64,000 bases of DNA from Heliocidaris erythrogramma (GCA_025617745.1 CM046870.1:6015618-6079617); one strand, 5' to 3'. Numbered from the stretch's first letter, positions 11,773-23,232 are shown. The notes: a model not told the origin generated them from the letters alone. Program-made: numbers and translations.

Positions 11773-12225
11773 GTTCTCATCACATTTCCTAAACTGGTTT
11801 CCACTAAACCAGTTTTCAAAACCAGTTTAGAAGATCGCTTCGTTAGCATTCACATTACGCTCCCCTGAACTGGTTTCCAAAACCACTTCACCGAAAGTGA
11901 TCTTGTTGCTATGGGAACACTCTAAGCGGGGTCAAATGTTTCGCGCGGAATTTGAAACCGTCGAGCGTTACGTACATTAGCGCGGATCGTATACCGGGCG
12001 CACAATAGTACTTCCGGGTGAAGATCGGTTTCCGAAGAACGGTTGTGTCCACATTACAAGTAAAACCAGTTTAACGACGAAAGCGGTCTTGAAAACCACA
12101 TCGCGAGGTGGTTTTCAAAACTGGTTTCCAAGACCACTTAAGATCGCTTCCAAGACCACTTTGAGCGTTCTCATTACACCCCAAACTGGTTTCCACTAAA
12201 CTAGTTAGATGAGAACGGGGTCTAA

Positions 12226-13290
12226 GGCTAATTGACATAAAATGGTGAGCTTTATACATGTAGACTGGTTTTATCATTATAATGGATATGTGACCATCCT
12301 TTAACATCCTGGCAGCCTACAATAAATGTACATGTAAGTTGCATGTAGCCTGCCTCTACATACATGTAATTATACACAGTGTATTAATCTGTTATGTGAG
12401 GTATGTGCCAGGAAGATTAATAACTCAGCTTGCAGGTGAATTATGAAAGAGCTTGCTTGTACATCAATCACATTATGACTGTGAGTGTGGGAATGGTGTG
12501 ATTAACCCATGTTAAAACATTTTTCTCAATGAATATTTTATTTTGCTGCTGTCATGTAGGACATGAGATAGCCTAAGGAAGACAAATATTTCCATGCAAG
12601 AACATTAAACATCCCACTATTAATACATGGAAATAGTGAATCAACGTATCTTTGATAAATATTGTGAAAGGCCTGTTTTTTTCAGTATGTTTAAATCTGT
12701 GCAGTTAATTGCCAAACAAATACTTTGATTCACATTGTTAACCTTTTCAACTGGTTTTTTTAAAGATAATGTTTAGTTTTGGTAGTCTCTCAAAAACGTT
12801 TTGTCAGATTGCTTGGATTTTCGTTGATAAATAGCAAGATACTAGCAATACCAATGCTGTGAAGATTTCACCTCCTAAAGTAAAATAGTTTACAAATGCG
12901 AGGTAAAAAATAAGTTATATACTGGGCCAGGGATATAAACTCCCAATAACGGCAGCTGCACTATACACTATGTGTGCAAAAACCTATGAGGGTTATATGT
13001 ATTCCACACACAGTGACACACATGCCATCTCCATGCGAAGACCCGAGACTGTTGGTGGGGAGCCATCGGGGTGGAACGGTTAATAGCGTAGGGCAGTATG
13101 TTACCATGATCTAGCGTTCCTTACTGATACTTACACTCAAATTTACCGGAAATCATTGTTGGAATACCACATGGTATCGTACAAACCTCTTTTGATAGTT
13201 GATACAAGGAAAACAACATGAGACTATAATGAACACGTTTTTTACAATTTCCTTTTTTGCTACCAGAACTGTCCATGAGCTTTAAAGAAT
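12226..13290. other. non-coding DNA, nothing assigned
   Basis: AT-rich, no exon or RNA gene recognised. The stretch near 13030-13120 is less AT-rich but matches nothing I know. Confidence 0.45.
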
Positions 13291-13291
13291 G

Positions 13292-14270
13292 TAATTTTTT
13301 GTGTTCTGTTGTTAGGGTACTCGAAGACAAAAAACAAACTCATGACTGCAATATCAAACTGCAAGTGTAAGGCCGCGTTTACACAGAGTGAACTCGAGTT
13401 CAAATTCGACAGCGAATTCAATTGCGACCTTGGATTAGCATAAATTATTTTTCGGTGGGCTGTTTACACCAAGCGTTGGACGAACTCGAATTCAGAAGGA
13501 AAGTGAATTCGACTTGATTACGCCCTCGCTTGGTGGGAATATCGTGATAATCAACTTCCGGGTTAAATTTGTGAAAACCCCGCGAGTGAGTTCAAAATGG
13601 CGGTAGCGAGTATTGTAAGCGCAGCCATTTCGATCTGGTTTTGTATGATTTTACGTCGGAATTTATGAACGAATATTTGCAGATATGATGAGCGCGTGGT
13701 GGATTGAATCAAGCCAGTTTGGTGAATGTGTCGTCGTTGTGGTTCACTTGTTGAATGACGCTTGTTTTACTGACGCTACGCTTAGCGTTGCTTAGCAATA
13801 CCGGAAGTGACGTATGACAGGGTCACTGGCTGGATATTTGCTAGTCGACTTTCAATTACGTGTCCGTTCACACTGCAAATAGCGAATTTAATTTCGATAA
13901 TAGTCGAGTTTGAATTCGATAAAAGTTGCTCTGGGTCGTCATTCGAATTCGAGTTTTGAACTCGAGTTCTAATTGCGACTACCCTGTTTACACACAAATG
14001 AACTTGAGTTCAAATTCGACTTAAGTCGAGTTCAGTCTCTGTGTAAACGGGGTCTAACTTTATTCATCTAACAACTATACACAGTGTATCCTCAGGGTAG
14101 TTACATAATATACAGCTGGAATGGATTGGTAGGATGGAGCAGGGATTAGTGAGATAGGAAACAGGCAAAGAGATTAGGGTAGGAGATTGTAAACAAACAA
14201 GGCAGAGTGAGGGGAACAGGATGATGAAGATGTAGACTGAAATAGATGAAATGATGAAAACACAATATCC
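13292..14270. repeat. ~330-bp duplicated segment, copy 1 (interrupted)
   Basis: The sequence from TTTGTGTTCTGTTGTTA through AACAAACTCATGACTGCA, and from CTTTATTCATCTAACAAC to the GATGAAATGATGAAAA block, matches 14832-15162 closely. This copy is split by the transposon at 13371-14054. The two copies form a direct duplication about 1 kb apart; origin unknown. Confidence 0.8.
13371..14054. mobile_element. 684-bp transposon, TAA target duplication (PIF/Harbinger-like)
   Basis: The left end is TAA|GGCCGCGTTTACACAGAG and the right end CTCTGTGTAAACGGGGTC|TAA. The subterminal regions are full of GAGTTCAAATTCGAC-like words in both orientations. The duplicated host segment at 14832-15162 has one uninterrupted TAA at the matching position (14909-14911), which shows a precise insertion. 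No transposase is present. The frame on the minus strand near 13782-13997 is incidental. Confidence 0.82.
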
Positions 14271-14831
14271 CTTTTCTTCTTTAGATAAAAAGTACCATCA
14301 AAAGTACCATTAAACGAACTAATTTTCACATAGATAGAAATATATGTATATACTGTTAGATTTGAAACAAAATAAACTGCTATCAGACCAAAATTAAACA
14401 CATCAGATTTTGGATTGAGAATCTGATCAAAACGTAATTCAGTGCAAGTATGTGATGCAATACATGTAGCTACACAACCATTTTATATCAAGGTAAAATA
14501 TGAGAGTGTACATTAACCTAAAATAAAACTATGCTATCAAATGTATTTTCTCAGAGTATTTGGGTGTAGTGGTGACATTAAACAATAAGAGCAAAGAACA
14601 ATATAGGCTTGCTCGGAGAAGCATAACTTGAAGGTACATAATCAAAACAGAGTATGATTTCAAACCAAGTTGTATCAAAGTTATCTGTAAACTACAACGT
14701 AACATTTGTCAACAAAATATGAATTTACCAACACCCATGTAAGAATATCCTGAATTAATAAAAGTGATAGGTTGAGGCGTAATCACAAGAAATGTAAAGA
14801 TTATAATGCATAATATCCCATCCTCATCCCC

Positions 14832-15162
14832 AATTTTGTGTTCTGTTGTTACTCTGAAGACAAAGAACAAACTCATGACTGCACTGATGTAGTATCAAAC
14901 TGCAAGTGTAACTTTATTCATCTAACAACTTACATACATGTACATGTACAGTGTATCCACAGGGTAGTTACATAATATACAGCTGGAATGGATTAGTACA
15001 TTGTACATGTAGGTATGGTTGGATGGAGCAGGGATTAGTGAGATAGGAAACAGGTATTAGAGATTAGGGTAGGAGCTTGTACACAACCAAGGCAGAGTTT
15101 GGGAACAGGATGATGAAGATGTAGACTGAAATAAGATGAAATGATGAAAATACAATATTATT
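14832..15162. repeat. ~330-bp duplicated segment, copy 2 (uninterrupted)
   Basis: Close copy of 13292-14270 without the transposon. Small TACATGTA expansions distinguish the copies (for example around 14936-14948 and 14999-15010). Its intact CAAGTGTAACTTTATTC junction is the empty site for the 13371-14054 element. Confidence 0.8.
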
Positions 15163-16113
15163 GGGATAGGAAATAAAAATAATTAAAAGATGAAATATAT
15201 TTTAAAAATCCATAATAAATGGATATAAATCATTGTACAAGGAATGATTTGTTAATCATAGAAGTAGGATATTCCATTGACCAACATTTATGATTATTCT
15301 GTACTGAATACAGATTTATCTTCAGGCTAAAGACAGAAACGAATTGCTCTTCTGAGATTGGAGGACAAAAGACTGATTGGTGTGTATGGATTGTATTTCA
15401 TGGTTGGTTGGTTGAAATGATGCTAACACGCAGAGACAGTTATACGGCCCATCCCGTTGATTGGTCGTTTGCCTGCGAGGTGTCCATTTGATTTGTCCTG
15501 TCTCAGCCCAGGCGTAAAACCCTCCATATTTATGGTGGATATAAATGCTAATGAAAAGCATGTAGAGCACTGCCACCCCCCTGATTCATCCCTTCGTGAT
15601 TGGATGGAAAGTGGTGCAACTATGCTTCCAGGTTGGCTACGGTGATCGCTTTGTTTCAGAGCTGTGTGACCATCAATCATCAGTCATTTCTCACTGTCAG
15701 ATGGAAGCTTGAATTATCCAGGGATAGGCAAGATTCCAGCCATTATTATCCATATTCACACTATATTTCAGTTATTTCAATATTTGTTTTACAGTTCTGT
15801 CAGTTAATATGCAACACACTGCATTTACAAGTAACTTTTTATTTGGGATGTTCGTAGTAGGTCCATGGTTTTAGCCAGGCATCTTAAATAGACAATCACA
15901 CATGTATATTGTACTGTCATGCACATACTGTGCATGTTAATTGCTACATATGTATTTAAATTCAACTTTGGTGTTTGGTAGTCATTAGGATTTCGTTCCA
16001 GAAAATTCACATTCTTGAAAATTTTTAGTTCCCAGCAAATCCACTAGGGTTGCTGGATGGTAAAATAGAAACTGAAATTAATCAGGATAATCGCATTAAA
16101 ATGGACCCTACGG
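15163..16113. other. non-coding DNA, nothing assigned
   Basis: No recognisable exon, RNA gene or transposon ends. Overlapping short frames on both strands near 15320-15860 show no family resemblance. Confidence 0.45.
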
Positions 16114-16356
16114 CAATAGACCGGTTCTGTAATGTATACAAATTTATACACATATATTCGCTGAGCACCTAGTGACGAGCTATTCCATTTACATGTACCT
16201 GCTTTTTATAAATGAGCCTCAATGCTTGGAATCCAGTTTGCATACATTATTTGTTGCTATGTCCGGCAACCTCTGGCAAGCTTTCAGGTTGTCAAGAACA
16301 ACCTTTGTTTGAAATGTATGTATAAAATTTGCATACATTACCAAAGCGTTTTATTG
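16114..16356. mobile_element. MITE family CAATAGACC, copy 1
   Basis: The left end is CAATAGACCGGTTCTGTAAT and the right end ATACATTACCAAAGCGTTTT|ATTG, forming imperfect inverted termini. The ~240-bp body (CTGAGCACCTAGTGACGAGC, TTTGTTGCTATGTC) recurs at 21386-21613 and 23018-23232. Confidence 0.7.
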
Positions 16357-18450
16357 TATGTGTGGGGAAAATATCAAATTATATGAAATAACATGGAACG
16401 TACCCTTTCCTCATTTTCAACAAACTCTAGATGAGAAACAAGGAATAAGATTTCCTTGGCCTTGTATGAACACAACTTGTGATGGAGATGAAGAAGATAA
16501 TTAAGAAGGAACATTGGATGAAAAGGATACCATGAAACATATGTAATCATGACATATGAATAAAATCACAAGTAGAGTTGAAGAGTTCACCACTTTGTTC
16601 AGTAGGTGGTCTTTGAGCAGCTATTCTCATATATCCTGCATGTTCGTAGTGCTCAGACGAAGGATAACTAAAGAGAAATCCCTGCTTCGGCCCCTAGCTA
16701 CTGTCACGCTGTCCATCGATTCCGCTCAAAGACATACCCTTCGCCTGACTCATTCAGCTTCTTCGGTCGCATCGTCAAGCACACTTCAAACCCTTTAATA
16801 CCCTGTTTACACTAGTGCTGTACATGTACATGTAGCTCTAACTCAAAAGCATGGTCTGCTCTGGTCAGGCTAGTCTTCTAAATATCCTTATCTGGTTCTG
16901 GACTCGTCCAGTAACATATTTTTAACCACAGTTAAATACAACAGCATAATTATAAATTAATAGAAATTTATTGGATTATACACTTTCTAGGTGATTAGAA
17001 GATGACAAATTTCACATTTACATAGAATGCCAGTGCATACAGACCTTGAAATATTCTATCCAGACCCCCCCCCCCATCCCTTTAAAAAAAATTAAAATTA
17101 GACTTTATACATGTGAACAGAGCCCATAATGACCAATCTAAAACATGAGTAGTGTTTATGTTTTGGTCAGACCGGACCTCACCAATAACGATAATGATAA
17201 CAAGATTTTTCATTAAATGTACACCCTACAGCTGCCCTACGTTTAAAACACACAAACATATGCACATTTACACATAGCATCTTAAGTTAAAATCTTATCG
17301 TCATGGTTATCGGTTAGATCTGACCAGCCCTCACTAGGCTCACATGACACAGTAAACTATGGCTTTTTGTTTTTCTTACAAGTATTAAAGTGAATTGCAA
17401 TTGGGAGTAGAAAAAAGGTAGATGCTCCTACCAAAGATAATAAATGTACTCACTTATCTGTGTGTTATAAGATACAGTGTGAACTGTAAACTGTGAAGCG
17501 CATTATGCTTGATTTGTCTCTGTGGTTTCCTGCAGCATATGTGAACGAGGCTGTATACGTGTGCACAGAGCCAATAATGACCAATCTAAGACATGAATGC
17601 CTTCTTGCAGCTCATTACGGTCTTTCCTCACCATTATTCCCCCGTTGCTTCATCTTTGAAGGAGTAGATGAGGAGAAAGAATGGAAGCGTCCGATTCTTA
17701 TCAGACTACAGACGCCTATCTTCCTGCCATAGCTAACTGTTGACTGTCTTCTGAACCCACAAATGCCTATCTAATACCCATTTCATATTAGAGGTAGAAT
17801 GGGGTTGAGTCCGGACTTAGTCTTGACTCAGTCAGGATCCAAAATTTAATGTGAAAGGTATCAATATCATTTCAACACAGTTGTTTAGAAACAAAAACAC
17901 ACAATGTGTATTTGCAGTACATTTATTTCGATTTAATATGTTTGATTTAACAAAATATAAAGATCTGGAATACATACACATGTATAAGCCACATATTACA
18001 TTTCATCTTTATTACTTCACGTACAACTGTGTATACTCCCAGTGATCCAGTGATGAGTATTTACCTGTAATATAAAGGTAAATCTGCATTTAACTCTATT
18101 TTTTTTCAAAAAAGTGTACACAGGAATAGTATATCAACACTAGAGAGTATTCCAGACCTTTTCCACTATTCCATCTCTGTGCACTCCTTATTGGCTTGTA
18201 GGCAGGAAACGTTGCTATGATTAAAGCGTTAAAAGGTCTGCCAAGTGTGAACATGTTGATTGCTGAGATAAGGCGTACAAGCAGGTTCTCTGCCACATCT
18301 TGCCAAGTTCCATCCTAAAATAGAGCTCTCAGACTTGTTAGGAAATGTAGAAATACGAATCGCTTGCCAGTTTAGGTACTTCTGTCTGTATGAGTACATC
18401 CAGTCGAGGTTTCCTTTTAAAGAGAAAGGCACACCCCTCGCAGCATACAG
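16357..18450. other. non-coding DNA with a weak direct repeat
   Basis: A phrase (GAGCC-ATAATGACCAATCTAA) near 17118 recurs near 17567, so a short old direct repeat is likely. A C run lies at 17066-17075. Otherwise I see no exon or RNA gene. Confidence 0.4.
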
Positions 18451-18857
18451 TACTGTGAAAACCAGAAACTTCCACGTTACTGTAAACGTGGAATATTTCA
18501 CGGTGTGGAAATTTTCGCGCATTCGCGCTGCATGAAATGTGCACGAAAATAAAAAACACACAAATATTTTTGTTTATGTATTCTTTTGCCTATGAGACTA
18601 GCGCGTCGGCAAAATTAAAAACACGCGAAATTCTCTTCACTCAGCCGAGCGCGAAAAATTAATCACACAAAAAATTTCCACTTTTACAGTATGAACCTCT
18701 CGCAAATTGTTAATGGCAGCCATTTTCACGAATTGCAAAAAATTCCATGTTGTGCCAGTTTCGATTCAATTTTTTTGCAGCATGAAACTTTCGCAAATCT
18801 TGATCCCTTGCAAAATTTGTGAAAATTTCATGCACGCTGATTTCAAGTTTGACAGTA
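18451..18857. mobile_element. MITE family B, copy 1, carrying a nested family A element
   Basis: The left end TACTGTGAAAACCAGAAA and right end TTTCAAGTTTGACAGTA match the termini of the copies at 33070-33235 and 42901-43109. The interior has CGCAAATTG / GTGAAAATTTC words. The family A element at 18478-18691 is inserted about 27 bp from the left end, splitting this copy. Confidence 0.7.
18478..18691. mobile_element. MITE family A, copy 2, nested
   Basis: Near-identical in length and order to 5910-6122, with ends TACTGTAAACGTGGAA and TTTCCACTTTTACAGTA. It lies inside the family B element, so A was still moving after B had inserted here. Confidence 0.8.
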
Positions 18858-19786
18858 ATGAGAGCTTGTAATTTTCATCTACCGAGAGCAAAGAGAGCAT
18901 TAATTCTCTGTTTAAAGTATATTTAACACCTTATTTCATTTTTCGAATTGTGAAGCTTCAAAATTACGAACCTTCAGAAAATCGAATCTTCAGAATTATG
19001 AACCTTCGGGAAAAATGACATGTACATGTAACTGTCCCCATTTACTACATGAGGGTTTAAGAGTGACATGTTTAGATTGATGTATTGTCTGAAGCACATT
19101 GATGTAAGACTGGCATAACCGATCCATGTAAATGATGGAAGTGAGCTAGCTGCAACCTGTAGCTTAATGGGAGAAACCTTTTTCAGATGAATTCAAGCAT
19201 GGGTGAAATGTCATGCGGATCATAAAATTCATGAATTCTCCAAATAATTTTACATTAGCAGAACTCCAGATGTTTTTAGCAGCTTTAATTTGCTTACAAG
19301 TGCAAGTGTAGTTCGCAGGAAGTAACATCTACCCCGTATTTTAAAGTCCTGTTAGGACCTGAATAAGTCATTTAACAAAGTTCAGGGTCAAGTTAAGAGT
19401 CTGCAGTGTTTCCTAATAGGATGTATTAAACCTGAAATATGTGGCATGATTAGAGGGAAATGAAATATTAGGAATTCAAGTTTATAGGCCTAATGCTTCA
19501 GGATTCATCCACATATCAAAGTCAAGAGTGTTCATTCCATTTAGGCATGATATTGTCATCGTAAAATTGAAGAGGAAGGGAGACCCAAAAGCATCAAGTG
19601 CCTCCTCCTTCCTCCACATCAAATATAAATCAAATTTTGAAGGCGCATACTTTTATTGTCTTTTTTTCAAATCTTTTTGTAATGATCTGCCATTCGTGAA
19701 GTATTTTTCAATGAGCTCTGAGTATATTATGGAGCGATTGCAGATAAATCTGAATCTTTACTCAAGATGCAACTGATTCATTATTT

Positions 19787-20130
19787 AAAGATAAAGTTGA
19801 ATTGTGAAAGAAACTGTCTCAAAGCAATTAGGAAAGGTTGATTATACAGCAAATAAGAATTGGTGTATGCCATAAGGTTTTGGAATCGCCAAAATGATAA
19901 GAAATTGACTCAGTCCTGCCGAGAGTCACATGCACTGCACACAAAAATGTGTATATGGGACTACACACAAATGTTCAGCCCAAGCATTCCAGCTTTTTGG
20001 GGGTCATATTTTGAAAGTGAGAGCATTTGAAGAGGAATCCTTTTCAGGGGACATACATGTATCTATATGATAATCTTCCAAACTAACATAATGAGAAAGC
20101 TCACAAATTATTTGTTACCTTTCCCAGAAC
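19787..20130 (+). repeat. interspersed repeat F, copy 1
   Basis: Starts AAAGATAAAGTTGAATTG and runs through AAACTGTCTCAAAGCAATTA, AGAAATTGACTCAGTCCTGC, GAGTCACATGCACTGCACAC and TGATAATCTTCC to TTACCTTTCCC. The same ordered blocks occur at 31354-31655 and, inverted and interrupted, at about 41100-42515. Class unknown. Confidence 0.7.
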
Positions 20131-20383
20131 TCGAGCTGGGCACTTACATGTACATGTACACAGGTATATAATGCTATTACCCTGGCTTCAGCCAAGCTGT
20201 TCGAAAGGCACCAAAAGCATTCAAGGAACAAATTCCTACCAGGTACCTAGCTGGTACACATTTACTACACCTGGGTAGAGAGTGACAAATGGTCATTATA
20301 GTGCAGTGTCTGGGATGAGAACCGCAAACCATATTATCCACAGTCCAGCAACATACATGTATCCACTTGGCCACGTCACCTCT
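20131..20383 (-). mobile_element. tRNA-derived SINE, minus strand
   Basis: Read on the minus strand, the head begins near 20383 with GAGGTGACGTGGCCAAGTGG (A-box-like), followed about 45 bp later by GCGGTTCTCATCC, a degenerate B box (GGTTCGAATCC). The tail has a CCTGGTAGGAATTTGTTCC motif and ends near repeat F. This layout is typical of deuterostome tRNA-type SINEs. The minus-strand open frame here is the SINE, not a gene. Confidence 0.6.
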
Positions 20384-20581
20384 TTGCAGGAACAAAGAAT
20401 TTAATTAGTTTATAGAATCTTGCTAGATGATCTACAGTATGATGATCATGCAGCTTCAGCTGATAACTCCTTGGTTTGACTCAACAGAAGTGACATCTGC
20501 TGTCTTTCTTCTCAGCTGGCAAACCACATAACAGAAATGAGCTTTCATGGTTAGGAACATGATGTAGTTCTTGGAAGTCGA

Positions 20582-20594
20582 GGGGGGGGGGGGG
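20582..20594. repeat. poly-G tract
   Basis: Short uninterrupted G homopolymer. Confidence 0.9.
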
Positions 20595-20849
20595 TTCACC
20601 CTTCTCACTATTGAAGACGTACATGTATATTAATTTGCTTTATCTGAAATCGAGATAACAGAGCACTCTGGAAACAGATGTCTTGTAGCCTCTTGCGTAC
20701 TGCACTGTACAATATATTTTTATGTGTATTTGATTTATGTCATTAAATATAAAGTTGATAATCAAGTCAAGCATTTTCTTGTTTAATGTATGGACTTGTG
20801 GATGAGAGGAATTCTGTTGTCCATTCTATGAATGATGTGCATGTATTAA

Positions 20850-21259
20850 CCCTTTGAACCCGAAAGGCCGCTTTTCCGGCCGCTCCGAAGAAAAGTGGAA
20901 ATATCTGGGGAAAATGGCAAGAAAAACATGCACAGCCAATGAGGCTCGTGCAATACTACTGGGAGATTCCGCGGAAGACATTGATGACTTAGAATATTGT
21001 CAGAGTAGTGATTTTGAGGATGAAATTGATACGGAAGATGAGGTTGCAGGGCTGCGTTAGTGGATTTAGCGGTGCCTGTGCACCTCCAGCCCGGTACAAG
21101 CGGGGAAGATCAGAGTCAGTGTGCCGATGGAGTATAAGTGGTCATCTTTCAAAAATTTTGATGTAGTTTTGACATAAGTAAAATACCTGTATGTGTTACT
21201 TATGAAATAATTCAGGATATAGCTCACAAAATATGCAAACAATTCATAGTTCAAATGGT
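20850..21259 (+). mobile_element. piggyBac-type relic, internally deleted
   Basis: The left end reads TTAA|CCCTTTGAACCCG and the right end GTTCAAATGG|TTTAA, an almost perfect inverted pair flanked by TTAA, the invariant piggyBac target. ATG at 20914 opens a 48-residue frame (MARKTCTANEARAILLGDSA, then acidic DDLEYCQSSDFEDE) that ends at 21060. It resembles the acidic N-terminal region of piggyBac transposases. The catalytic DDD domain is absent, since only about 410 bp remain. It is a decayed element that cannot move by its own protein. Confidence 0.7.
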
Positions 21260-21385
21260 TTAAGTTGCATAAACTGGCTGATTTGTGTCATTTCTATGGG
21301 TAGATCATGAGATATAATAGTAGTTAGAGGCTTGTAATATATTTGAGACTTTGAGTAGAATCTAAAACAAAAACATAGACATGTC

Positions 21386-21613
21386 CAATAGACCTGTTTA
21401 CTAATGTACTTTAATTTATGCATGTTTCTCTCCAGAATCCTTAGTTACCAACTATTTAGTGCACGTGCTTTGCATAATGGCATCCTGTGGATGGAGTCCA
21501 TTTTGCATACATTAGTTGTTGCTATGTTGGGGAAAACCTCTGGCAAGTTTATGAGCCATCAAGAGAAACTTTTGTTCAAGAAGTATGGATAAAATTAGTA
21601 AACAGATCTATTG
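21386..21613. mobile_element. MITE family CAATAGACC, copy 2 (diverged)
   Basis: Starts CAATAGACCTGTTTACTAAT and ends ATTAGTAAACAGATCTATTG, a 20-bp inverted terminal repeat. The middle shares TTTGCATACATTAGTTGTTG and CCTCTGGCAAG with copy 1. Confidence 0.7.
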
Positions 21614-22720
21614 AAGAGAAATATATGCAAACATTATAACTTGTAATCTGTCACAAAATTGTGCATTTTGATTTGTGTTTCATATTCTTGACTCTGGCTT
21701 CAAAAAAGTGTTATGAACACAATCTCATTCAGAATCAGGCTGCACAACTCTCCCATGACAACTAATGGCCTTTTCTTACGTTTACTTGTGTGTAAATGTG
21801 AAAATCCCTTTGTACAATTCGTATTCACACTGAGCATGTTGCATTATACATGTAATCGGTTTTTGTTTGAGAGTCAATGCGTGCTGCAGCAAATTTGTTT
21901 TTATTAATAAATAGGTGACCCAAATACGCAATCACCGTGATCTATTTTGGGAAGCTTGTTTCCTGAAATACACGTAAGTGATTGCTAACGGGATAACACA
22001 GTCTTCTGAGAGCGAGAAGGGTGTAAACCGTATGAAAAGTATGGGTTAATGCCTTTCTGCCTCTCAGCCTATCAGCAGATGATACCATCCTATATATGCA
22101 GCAATGATACAAAGTACAAACCAATTAAGACAAGTTACAGACCCTCTGAAATTTAGGAAGATATATCGTTTCTTTCCGACAGATTTAGTTCTATATTATA
22201 AAAGAGGTTTAGTAAGACTATTATTTTAAAAAAATGTTTAGTAGGAATTATTGGTTTTGATAGGGATAAAAAACTCTTTTCTTTGCAGAAGCTGTTTTTT
22301 AATTTTTGCTTGTGTAAAAAAATATTTTCTTTCACATATCTTTATAAACATCCTTATTATTTTGCTAGGGCTCTCTATTCAGGGCTTTCCATAGCTAAGC
22401 CTGCTTTCCCCTCCTGTGCATTTCTTCACTGGTTTTGTTTAATATTATATTATTGGAACAACTCATAACATGAAATATTTGAATAGTGTTGAGCCATAAG
22501 TTTATAGGGATTTTGTTTTTGTTGAGAATTGTAAAAGAGAGAGTGTGAAAACTATGATAAGATGTAGAGCTCAGTTCTGTGTGAGAAACATGTTCAGTGA
22601 ATTATAACCAGTTATTAGCAGAAGACAGGAAAGATGTGATATCTTCATTGCAGGAGACACATCTTCAGTATAACCGTTTTCATCCTTAATGATATTGGCA
22701 TGTCAACCACATCTGCCTCG

Positions 22721-22806
22721 CATATGGTCTGTTTAGAGCCAAAAGGGTGTTATCTCGTGTGTTACATCGTAGAAGTTAATGCCCTTCTGGCTGTAAACGG
22801 GCAATA
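22721..22806. mobile_element. hairpin element, GTCTGTTTAGAGCC family, copy 1
   Basis: The left arm (GGTCTGTTTAGAGCC, AAAGGGTGTTA) pairs with the right arm (TTAATGCCCTTCTGGCTGTA). The same sequence in better preserved form lies at 61317-61401. Confidence 0.55.
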
Positions 22807-22914
22807 TTCCATTCTAAAGTTCAAGCCAGTAGCCTGTAAATAATGAAATTATAACGCTAATACGCAGCTCAGAAAGTTGACATTCCCAATTCATTTCAGA
22901 TGCCTGTAAAGTGT

Positions 22915-22957
22915 CAGGGGTGGATCCAGGATTTTTTGGGTTGTTTTAAGTGGGAGT

Positions 22958-22997
<40 letters not shown>

Positions 22998-23017
22998 CGG
23001 TGGGTGCACAGTTGGTC
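22915..23017. repeat. GGATCCAGG fragment with 40-bp poly-G
   Basis: GGGGTGGATCCAGGATTTTT resembles the terminus of common hAT-type elements (GGGGCGGATCCAGG). It runs into an uninterrupted run of 40 G at 22958-22997, the longest homopolymer in the window. Confidence 0.7.
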
Positions 23018-23232
23018 CAATAGACGGCTTCTGTAATGTATACAAATTTATGCACATATATTCTCTGAGCACCTAGTGACGAGCTATTCCATTAACCTGC
23101 ATTTTATAAATGAGCCTCAATGCTTGGATTCCAGTTTGCATATATTATTTGTTGCTATGTCAAGTTGTCAAGAACAACCTTTGTTTGAAAGGTATGTATA
23201 AAATTTGCATACATTACCGAAGCGGTCTATTA
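23018..23232. mobile_element. MITE family CAATAGACC, copy 3
   Basis: CAATAGACGGCTTCTGTAAT at the left and CATTACCGAAGCGGTCTATT at the right form inverted ends. The interior is close to copy 1 (16114-16356) but lacks about 20 bp around the CCTCTGGCAAGC block. Confidence 0.75.

Larger units (their letters stand above)
10187..12222. mobile_element. outer DNA transposon of a three-level nest (TAA target duplication)
   Basis: The ends GACCCCGTTCTCAT and ATGAGAACGGGGTC are perfect inverted repeats flanked by TAA on both sides (10184-10186 and 12223-12225), which fits PIF/Harbinger-like target use. The body after 11781 contains many ACTGGTTTCCA and AAAACCAGTTT words in both orientations, so subterminal repeats are rich. 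It is interrupted at its seventh base by the hAT-like element at 10201-11772. Without inserts the element is about 450 bp. No transposase frame was seen. Confidence 0.7.

Noticed and set aside
16556-16798. 80-codon frame with Ser/Arg/Leu content
   Set aside because: No recognisable domain, no supporting splice sites and ordinary intergenic context.
17493-17732. 79-codon plus-strand frame as a gene
   Set aside because: No family resemblance or splice partners, and part of it is a direct repeat of sequence near 17110.
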